Under the pieces are notes generated by a model that saw only the letters and a program-made list of their open reading frames with translations, ran no database searches and was not told the origin of the DNA. A stretch of DNA of 7,499 nt from Bryobacteraceae bacterium (GTDB lineage: Bacteria; Acidobacteriota; Terriglobia; Bryobacterales; Bryobacteraceae): NCBI GenBank assembly GCA_025350445.1, contig JANXXV010000085.1, positions 1-7,499 on the forward strand. The letters run 5' to 3'. Shown piece by piece: positions 6,549 to 7,499 of this stretch; the stretch's first letter is position 1, and each line of letters opens with the position of its first letter. The position numbers were made by a program, and so were the translations under genes.

Positions 6549-6904
6549 CAACTCTTCTTTGGATGCATTCTTCGACCCACGCGGCTTCGTTTGGTGGAGC
6601 GGCATGACGCCGGACCTCAACTCACGCGGGCGCTGACGCACTGCCCTCATTGGATAGGATGCACGGCGGAACCTCCGAGCCTGCGGTCCAGACGTCAGCG
6701 CCTCGCGTTCTGCATGACTCGTCGGCGATAAGACATCAAACCAGGAATCTGTGGCAGGGCTTCGTCCCATGGCCGGTCCGCGGGGGACAACAGAAGACAT
6801 TGGCACCCTGGGTTCCCGGCGAATATGTGTTTCGCATCTCGTATATGGATGGCGCAAATCAAGGTGACACGCTCGGCATGCTGGAAATGAAGTAAGGGCG
6901 GCCT
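6549..6904. other. Stretch without a recognisable gene
   Basis: About 350 bp lie between the secreted protein gene and the MocR remnant. A plus-strand frame runs from about 6650 to a TAA at 6893-6895 and ends GEYVFRISYMDGANQGDTLG, which looks faintly protein-like, but it has no ribosome site and no domain I recognise. The minus strand is also open here as a continuation of the MocR remnant frame, without resemblance to that family. A perfect 6-bp GC stem with a 5-base loop sits at 6907-6923, at the junction with the remnant, with no T-run. Most likely this is rearranged or decayed DNA. Confidence 0.5.
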
Positions 6905-7260
6905 ATAGCGGCGCCCCGCCGCTCGCAATACCGAGACCATCCCCGGATACCCCTGATCTTCCACCCATGCCGCGTCTCCAGGATCAATCAACAGCCGGAC
7001 CCCCAGGTCCAGCGCCTGCCGCGCTCCGGAGGTGATCAGAATCTGGTCCGCACTGCCCTTCACGCCGCGGGCCGCACCCAGATACTCGGCAATGGCGCGC
7101 CGCAATGGCCGGTAGCCTATGGCTTCGCCCAGCCCGTAAAGCGTCCGCGGCGCAGGGCGCAGCACCCGCGAAGATAACGGTTCCAGAGTTGCACCGGGAA
7201 CAGATCAATGGCGGGCTCATGCGAACGGAAAGCCTTTCCCAGCGAATAGGAACCGGGAAG
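6905..7260 (-). pseudogene. Remnant of a MocR/PdxR-type (GntR family) transcriptional regulator
   Basis: MocR-type regulators join an N-terminal winged-helix DNA-binding domain to a C-terminal aminotransferase-like (fold type I, PLP) domain. Only the first part of the aminotransferase-like domain survives. From 7260 downward one frame reads GKAFRSHEPAIDLFPVQLWN then RYL, the usual opening of this domain. Near 7171 the match jumps to another frame, continuing SSRVLRPAPRTLYGLGEAIG, then GYRPLRRAIAEYLGAARGV, ADQILITSGARQALDLGVRL and EDQGYPGMVSVLRAAG, where similarity stops at about 6905. One missing T around 7171 explains the jump. A stop lies in frame at 7261-7263, and no winged-helix domain is found before the permease start. 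The PLP-lysine region is also gone. It is truncated at both ends and frameshifted, so non-functional. Confidence 0.85.
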
Positions 7261-7340
7261 TCAGGCCTCCTTACGGTCAAGGGAGTAGTGTAACGCGCTT
7301 TGGGCCCTTGTAAGTACCCGTCTGTTACGATCAGATCCTC

Positions 7341-7499
7341 GTGGCGAATACTCTACCCACCGGCCTGGTCAGGTCCATCGGCAGATTGGATCTGGTTGCG
7401 GTCACCATCAATTCCGTCATCGGCGCCGGCATCTTCGGATTGCCCGCCAGAGTGTTCGGCCTGATTGGCGATTTCAGCCTGCTGGCGTTTCTGGTCTGC
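7341..7499 (+). CDS. APC-family amino acid permease, N-terminal fragment
   Basis: The first 53 codons are present and the gene runs off the right edge. The product belongs to the amino acid-polyamine-organocation superfamily of inner-membrane transporters with about 12 helices. The visible part reads GLVRSIGRLDLVAVTINSVI, then GAGIFGLPARVFGLIGDFSL. The GAGIFGLP stretch is the conserved unwound part of the first membrane helix (about residues 20-35), where the substrate amino group binds in this superfamily; a second hydrophobic helix begins at SLLAFLVC. The GTG at 7341 is chosen because it gives the normal short cytoplasmic N-terminus; no Shine-Dalgarno is visible. The MocR remnant lies upstream in divergent orientation, an arrangement in which such regulators often control the neighbouring gene, so local control may have been lost. 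Substrate not determinable from this fragment. Confidence 0.85.
   Translation, partial: MANTLPTGLVRSIGRLDLVAVTINSVIGAGIFGLPARVFGLIGDFSLLAFLVC

Noticed and set aside
7270..7313. Inverted repeat CAAGGG/CCCTTG upstream of the permease as an operator
   Set aside because: Six-base arms separated by 21 bases are weak, and the neighbouring regulator is a remnant, so nothing independent supports it.

Overview
The window looks like chromosomal DNA from a soil-type Acidobacteriota, probably close to the Solibacter/Bryobacterales group. This rests on three family-level resemblances recalled from memory, not on a search: an ECF sigma factor followed by a membrane Ser/Thr kinase with a TPR sensor half, a small secreted protein of a type common in that group, and GC-rich coding sequence.

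Layout, left to right. (1) 1-140 (+) is the last 45 codons of a ribonucleotide reductase small subunit (nrdB). (2) 141-738 holds no convincing gene. It contains a compact 164-bp element (177-340) with perfect 20-bp terminal inverted repeats starting GTAA, flanked by near-identical 8-bp direct repeats. This fits a non-autonomous IS66-type miniature element (MITE). The AT-richer stretch after it carries several short stem-loops. (3) 739-2355 (-) is an apparently complete formate-tetrahydrofolate ligase (fhs). (4) 2488-5340 (-) is a membrane-anchored Ser/Thr protein kinase with a TPR half; its last ~84 codons have been knocked out of frame by a one-base deletion at 2790-2796, and the lost tail is still readable down to 2537. 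(5) 5405-5959 (-) is an ECF sigma factor 64 bp upstream of the kinase, probably in one transcription unit with it. (6) 6066-6548 (+) is a 160-residue secreted protein, divergent from the sigma factor. The 106 bp between them contain a sigma-54-like -24/-12 motif and a leader that could fold over the Shine-Dalgarno site. (7) 6549-6900 has no recognisable gene. (8) 6905-7260 (-) is the remnant of a MocR/PdxR-type regulator: only the first part of its aminotransferase-like domain remains, with a frameshift inside. (9) 7341-7499 (+) is the start of an APC-family amino acid permease that runs off the window.

How the parts relate: the sigma factor and kinase form a plausible signalling pair (membrane kinase sensing something through its TPR/extracytoplasmic half, sigma factor redirecting RNA polymerase), and the divergent secreted protein is an obvious but unproven target. 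nrdB and fhs are housekeeping nucleotide and one-carbon genes. The MITE and the MocR remnant show that the intergenic parts are being remodelled by insertion and decay. I saw no CRISPR array, rRNA, tRNA or intact transposase.
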